Shown here one piece after another: positions 41,383 to 45,166 of a DNA stretch of 45,166 nucleotides; within the stretch, counting starts at the first letter, position 1; each line of letters begins with the position of its first letter. Source of the DNA: Chitinophagales bacterium (GTDB lineage: Bacteria > Bacteroidota > Bacteroidia > Chitinophagales > Chitinophagaceae). The position numbers and the translations under genes were made by a program. Below the pieces are notes generated by a model. The model did no database searches. It saw only the letters and a program-made list of their open reading frames with translations, and was not told the origin of the DNA. Where the stretch lies: contig JAIXLB010000013.1 of assembly GCA_026931905.1 (NCBI GenBank), positions 1-45,166 of the forward strand. The letters run 5' to 3'.

Positions 41383-41931
41383 ATGGCAATATCATTTTTT
41401 AAAAATATGCCTCCTAATTTGAGGAAATTTTTACTTAGAAGTATATTATTTTTCATTGTATGGAAATTATTGTATCATTTAGTTTTATATCCTATACGAA
41501 TACCTGACAAACAATTAACACACATTACGGCTTATACCACTCAAAAATTAGTTCAATTACATTATCCCAATGATGTTATAAGAATTGAGGCAACCCACCA
41601 CCCATTGCCTAAAGAAAATATTTTTAAAAATAATAAAAAAATTGTTGGTATAGCAGATGGTTGTAATGGGCTTGAGTTATATGTTTTATACATAGGATTT
41701 TTGGTATGCTTTCCTCATACATTAAAAAAAATATTCGCCTATGCACTTACTGGTGTAGCAACTATTTTTATTTTAAATACTTTAAGAAGTTATGTAATTA
41801 CGCTATTAAATATTCATGGGTCTTCAGTATCCGAAGTAGCACATCATTATATTTTTAAGATAATTATTTATGGAGTTATGTTTTTATTATGGGTAAAATA
41901 CACACGATTGAATGAAAAAAATGAGCACTAA
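41383..41931 (+). CDS. Exosortase/archaeosortase family membrane protein (short form)
   Basis: 182-residue integral membrane protein with hydrophobic segments at about 17-35, 97-112, 117-133 and 157-172. The three catalytic residues of exosortases are present: C94 in IADGCNGLELYVLYIGF, R135 in LNTLRSYVITLL, and H154 or H155 in EVAHHYIFKIIIYG. By family, it cleaves a C-terminal sorting signal of surface-bound proteins and may join them to a carrier or polysaccharide. It is much shorter than EpsH-type exosortases (about 280) and lacks an EpsI domain, resembling the short Bacteroidota forms (XrtF/XrtX/XrtY-like names exist; I cannot decide between them). The neighbouring genes are for exopolysaccharide, the usual setting. 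No protein in the window carries a recognisable sorting signal. Confidence 0.85.
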   Translation: MAISFFKNMPPNLRKFLLRSILFFIVWKLLYHLVLYPIRIPDKQLTHITAYTTQKLVQLHYPNDVIRIEATHHPLPKENIFKNNKKIVGIADGCNGLELYVLYIGFLVCFPHTLKKIFAYALTGVATIFILNTLRSYVITLLNIHGSSVSEVAHHYIFKIIIYGVMFLLWVKYTRLNEKNEH

Positions 41932-42322
41932 ACTTCGCTATATAATTGCTATTATTCTTATACTACTTGTGTGCTGGTTTGGTTATACATTTACAGAAGA
42001 AATAAATAAAATTTCAAATGCTCCTAAACCCTTTAAACAGCAACTACAACGGCTTTTATGGCTAATACTGGTGGGTATAATAACTTGGTGGGCTTTTGTG
42101 AAAAATACTAAAAAATGGTTGGCTCAAACTGTAATTATTGTGTATGGATTTGCTGTAATAATAATTGGCTTGCTTGGATTAGTAGAGTGGAAATATAAAA
42201 TTTTAGGTGAGAATATAAAAGAACTTATTGCAGGGGTAAGATTATTTTTATCAAGTCCTCTTCCTTTTATTTTTTTATGGATTTTGTCTTCAGTAAAATT
42301 TGAAACGGAGCAAAAAAATTAA
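41912..42322 (+). CDS. Four-helix membrane protein overlapping the exosortase gene (unidentified)
   Basis: 136 residues with hydrophobic segments at about 9-26, 47-63, 70-92 and 111-128; loops are mostly basic on one side (KPFKQQLQRL, KNTKKWL). It does not resemble a named family I can recall with certainty. Its start overlaps the exosortase 3' end by 20 bases (11 if the ATG at 41921 is used), so translation is coupled and a joint function is likely: an exosortase-associated membrane factor. The last bases overlap the stop codon of the convergent Wzi-like gene (TAA at 42320-42322 against TTA at 42319-42321). It does not show the opening typical of the flavobacterial exosortase-F-associated protein as I remember it. 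Confidence 0.75.
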   Translation: MKKMSTKLRYIIAIILILLVCWFGYTFTEEINKISNAPKPFKQQLQRLLWLILVGIITWWAFVKNTKKWLAQTVIIVYGFAVIIIGLLGLVEWKYKILGENIKELIAGVRLFLSSPLPFIFLWILSSVKFETEQKN

Positions 42323-43953
42323 AACTCTCTTAAGTAGTTGATAAGGTTGGTAGAGAAGGAAATACTAAAAATAAAATCATTATTATTTACTAAAGTGCTT
42401 TTTTCTTTTCTATAAGTTATTTGTGCAGAAAAAGCAGAGTTGGTGTAAGGATTCATTAAATAACGAACAGAAGCATTGGCATAAAATAAATTAGTTTTTA
42501 CGCCTTGTGCAATTTTATTATTGAAAGAGAATATACCAGTTTGAGATAGATAATCTGATTTGTAAATATTTTTACCCCAATGGCTGTTAGAACTATCTGC
42601 CCCATAAGTTGCTATTACAAAAGTTCCGCCAAATAAAAATCTTTTTACTTTATAGTTTGCATCTAAAAGTATTTCTTTAAAGTTTGCTCCTAATGGATGT
42701 GCTAAAGCTTCGTTGTAATGTGTATAATTTACAGCAGGTGTTTTATTAGCATACGTAAAAGGGCGAACAATATTAAATTCAGCTCTTGCAAATGCATTTT
42801 TTAAACCCAATGGTTTAAATGATTTAATACCAAGTTGTACCCCAAATTTATTTTGAAAATATCCTTTCCCTTTTAAAAATTCAATTACATTAAAATCATC
42901 TAAAATGAATTGTCCATACACAATCGTATTTTTTTTGATGGTGTAACTTGCATCAATACCCATAACAGAATTATCGGGAGAACCATTATTGAAATTTAAT
43001 GAATTAAAAAAAATAATTGGAACAAAATAACCCCATTCTTGCTCTCTTTTATTTCCTAAACTATCTTTATTATTCCAAATTACCGATTGAAATAAATTGA
43101 TTTCTACATTTTTAAATCCAGTATAACTTACTGTATTAAAAACGCCATACTTTTTATCATATCCATTTGTATTTTGCCAATTACGAGATGCATCTACAAA
43201 CTGAGCCCATAAAGTTTGAAATGTAAATTTTCCAACAAAAGTTTGCATTTTAAAATAGGGATAACTATATGCAACATCACTTAACATTAGAGAACGAAAC
43301 CCATTTCCAATAAAATTTTTATCATTACCTAATTCAAAATAAAAATTTCTGTTAGGTTTATATCCTATGAAACCAATTGGCATTGCATAATCCAAAGATT
43401 CACCATTAACATAATTACGTGCTTTTCCCATACCAGGAACAACAGTAAGCGAATCTATATAGTGATTCATATATGTTGGGAACTTTGATAAACTTTCATA
43501 CATACTTGAAGAAATAAAAACTTTATCATTGAAATTTATATCAATTTTAACGCCTCTGTTAATGCTGTAAATAGTATTATTGGACGATTTACCTCCTTCA
43601 AATTGAAAGAGTGGATTTATTGCTACTGTTGTGTTTTTATTTCTAAAATCATCTAAGGCAATCATATTTCCTGTTCTAAGTGTACGATGGAAAATATTGT
43701 TGCTTTTAATTTTTGAATTAGTATTTAATTCAAAATATTCCTTCATTTTATTTTCAAACTTATTACCTGAAATATTATAAGGTTGTAATGCAAATGGATA
43801 ACTATTTAATGAATCTGCATTTTCTCTTATCATTTGTTCGTACAACTGTGTATATAATTTGTTTTGAATTTTATTAGGAAAAAATGATTGTGCATAACTA
43901 AATGTTGTTATTACAAATAAGAATACAATAATAAATAGAATATTTTTTTTCAT
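42319..43953 (-). CDS. Capsule assembly Wzi/RemB-like outer-membrane beta-barrel protein
   Basis: 544 residues with a signal peptide (MKKNILFIIVFLFVITTFSYAQ, about 1-22) and a beta-barrel body with alternating Tyr/Phe-rich strands. The segment FELGNDKNFIGNGFRSLMLSDVA (about 220-245, reading from the mature start) is the hallmark of the Wzi/RemB type; E. coli Wzi anchors capsule at the surface and RemB is linked to gliding in Flavobacterium. The frame could start ten codons earlier at 43983, but that would overlap the sugar transferase gene; the ATG at 43953 gives a clean signal peptide and a 7-base gap. It is co-transcribed with the sugar transferase upstream, so a role in exopolysaccharide export or anchoring is likely. 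Confidence 0.82.
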   Translation of the reverse strand: MKKNILFIIVFLFVITTFSYAQSFFPNKIQNKLYTQLYEQMIRENADSLNSYPFALQPYNISGNKFENKMKEYFELNTNSKIKSNNIFHRTLRTGNMIALDDFRNKNTTVAINPLFQFEGGKSSNNTIYSINRGVKIDINFNDKVFISSSMYESLSKFPTYMNHYIDSLTVVPGMGKARNYVNGESLDYAMPIGFIGYKPNRNFYFELGNDKNFIGNGFRSLMLSDVAYSYPYFKMQTFVGKFTFQTLWAQFVDASRNWQNTNGYDKKYGVFNTVSYTGFKNVEINLFQSVIWNNKDSLGNKREQEWGYFVPIIFFNSLNFNNGSPDNSVMGIDASYTIKKNTIVYGQFILDDFNVIEFLKGKGYFQNKFGVQLGIKSFKPLGLKNAFARAEFNIVRPFTYANKTPAVNYTHYNEALAHPLGANFKEILLDANYKVKRFLFGGTFVIATYGADSSNSHWGKNIYKSDYLSQTGIFSFNNKIAQGVKTNLFYANASVRYLMNPYTNSAFSAQITYRKEKSTLVNNNDFIFSISFSTNLINYLREF

Positions 43954-43960
43954 AAATATG

Positions 43961-45166
43961 TTAGTAAGCTTTTTCTTCTCCACGAAAAATATTATATACC
44001 GTTAATAAAACCACTTGAATATCCAGCACAAAAGACCAATTTTCAATATACCAAATATCAAATTCAACTCTTTTTTGAATAGCTTCTGAATTACTAATTT
44101 CTCCTCTATAACCATTAACTTGAGCCCAGCCTGTAATGCCTGGTTTTACAAAATGTCTTATCATATATTTTTCTACCATTGCAGCATATTGTTCTGTATG
44201 TTTTATCATGTGAGGTCTAGGACCTACAACAGACATATTGCCAATAAATACATTAAAGAATTGAGGTAATTCATCTATACTTGTTTTTCTAATAAATGCC
44301 CCAATTTTTGTTATACGTTGATCTCCTTTTGTAGCTTGGATTTCATTGGCATTATTGTTTACCTTCATAGATCTGAACTTATAGCACCAAAATTGCTTAT
44401 TATCTTTACCAGAACGTAATTGTTTAAAAAATATTGGACCCTTTGATTCTAATTTTATAAGCAATGCCAATAAAGGAAAAAGCCAACTTGCAATAAGAAC
44501 AATAACCAACAAGGAGAACACAATATCGAAAGAACGTTTCATAGTTCTATTCAACATATTTTGTAAAGGCTCATCTCTTAAAGATAAAAGTGGCAGGTTG
44601 CCATAAAAATGTAAGTTTTTAAATTTAGTATAAAACCTAAAAAAATCTGGAATAACTCTAACTCTAATGGTGTTTTTATCCAGTAGTTGAATTAGGTTAT
44701 ACAACTCTTCATCTTTTATTGAAGATTTTGCAAAAAAAACTTCATCAATATGTTGCTGTTCTATTTTAAGTAATAAGTTATTAATAAACTGCTGGCTATT
44801 ATTATTATAATCTGTATCAATTACATGACCTGCATAAACAAAGCCTAATTCTTTTTTTTCATAAAATGTGTTTTTAATCTCTTCAATAGTGCTTGTATCG
44901 CCAACTAAAAGCACTCTTTTGCCAGCATATAATTCTAAATTGTTTCTCTTTTTTATGTAATAAAAAATCAATCTTGCCAACCAAAAGAAAAAGCTGAAGA
45001 GGGTAATAAATATTAATAAATCTTTTTTCGAAAAAAACACAACAGACGATAAAAAGAAATTAATACAAACAACAAAAAGTATAAAAAGAATTAATCCATT
45101 AAACGAATTTTTTACCCCTTCTTTAAAATAAATTAAATTTCTAAGGGTATATACATTGGTAAAAAT
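43961..45166 (-). CDS. Polyprenyl glycosylphosphotransferase, WcaJ-like, long form (partial at right edge)
   Basis: The frame is open through the window edge: a further 42 in-frame codons lie upstream of a GTG at 45040, and they encode membrane-helix-like sequence (ILFILFVVCINFFL), so the gene starts outside and about 401 residues are visible. A CoA-binding-like domain (about GKRVLLVGDTSTIEEI onwards) precedes the Bac_transf domain: MKRSFDIVFSLLVIVLIASW, CYKFRSMK, RKTSIDELPQFFNVFIGNMSVVGPRPH, VKPGITGWAQVNGYRG. By family it loads a hexose-1-phosphate onto undecaprenyl phosphate to start exopolysaccharide or O-unit assembly. It is followed by the Wzi-like gene seven bases later. The full family form (about 460 residues) implies some 60 missing residues. 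Confidence 0.92.
   Translation of the reverse strand: MFTNVYTLRNLIYFKEGVKNSFNGLILFILFVVCINFFLSSVVFFSKKDLLIFITLFSFFFWLARLIFYYIKKRNNLELYAGKRVLLVGDTSTIEEIKNTFYEKKELGFVYAGHVIDTDYNNNSQQFINNLLLKIEQQHIDEVFFAKSSIKDEELYNLIQLLDKNTIRVRVIPDFFRFYTKFKNLHFYGNLPLLSLRDEPLQNMLNRTMKRSFDIVFSLLVIVLIASWLFPLLALLIKLESKGPIFFKQLRSGKDNKQFWCYKFRSMKVNNNANEIQATKGDQRITKIGAFIRKTSIDELPQFFNVFIGNMSVVGPRPHMIKHTEQYAAMVEKYMIRHFVKPGITGWAQVNGYRGEISNSEAIQKRVEFDIWYIENWSFVLDIQVVLLTVYNIFRGEEKAY

Noticed and set aside
45040..45166. GTG at 45040 as the start of the right-edge sugar transferase
   Set aside because: The same frame is open for 42 more codons to the window edge and encodes further hydrophobic helix sequence, so the gene is truncated by the window rather than starting there.

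Overview
The window is an AT-rich (by eye about one third G+C) chromosomal segment from a Bacteroidota bacterium, most likely in the Chitinophagales/Sphingobacteriia neighbourhood. The evidence is: TonB-dependent receptors with lipoprotein partners (a CarboxypepD_reg-like receptor and a DUF5689 lipoprotein), a DUF4292 lipoprotein next to dut and an EnvC-like protein, a DksA-like protein with a lysine-rich histone-H1-like tail directly behind ileS, and promoters of the Bacteroidota type (TAnnTTTG at -7) instead of sigma70 boxes. Shine-Dalgarno sequences are mostly absent. No tRNA, rRNA, CRISPR array, insertion sequence or phage gene was seen. Most of the window is ordinary housekeeping chromosome with a few accessory inserts.

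Layout. 1-3.7 kb: the first codons of a gene leaving the left edge, a siderophore-type TonB receptor, an S4-domain RNA-binding protein and a secreted thermonuclease-like nuclease. 3.7-7.6 kb: alaS convergent with a methionine-type aminotransferase. 7.6-11 kb: a MarR regulator and a downstream pirin-pirin-YceI-flavin reductase cluster, tied together by an identical 18-bp palindromic site at the marR promoter and again before the first pirin gene. 11-15.9 kb: a TonB receptor/DUF5689 lipoprotein pair closed by a strong terminator. 15.9-24.5 kb: single housekeeping genes (rRNA m5C methyltransferase, DoxX, M20 dipeptidase, RluE-like pseudouridine synthase, MsrB, NADP-type isocitrate dehydrogenase, GNAT, helix-hairpin-helix protein, PhnP-like MBL hydrolase), including one 435-bp gene-free stretch that ends in an unexplained terminator. 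24.5-29 kb: ileS and the DksA/H1-like gene. 29.2-30.7 kb: a compact two-gene restriction-modification cassette with overlapping methyltransferase and HNH nuclease genes. 30.8-39.2 kb: an NTF2-like secreted protein, pyrD, a multi-PAS histidine kinase with a receiver-kinase partner, a CorC-type membrane protein and an EnvC-like LytM protein. 39.3-45.2 kb: DUF4292, dut and the start of an exopolysaccharide locus with two polyprenyl-phosphate sugar transferases, a Wzi/RemB-like outer-membrane barrel, and a small exosortase overlapping a four-helix membrane protein.

How the parts fit. The MarR-pirin cluster looks like a self-regulated electrophile/quinone or redox response. The exosortase pair sits inside polysaccharide genes, the usual genomic setting of exosortases, and its substrates are not in the window. 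At least six genes have the -7 promoter element only 3-5 bases from their start codon, which predicts leaderless mRNAs and revises several starts. The best candidates for something new are the twin-operator MarR-pirin regulon, the exosortase with its unnamed membrane partner, the restriction-modification cassette, and the orphan-terminator intergenic region.
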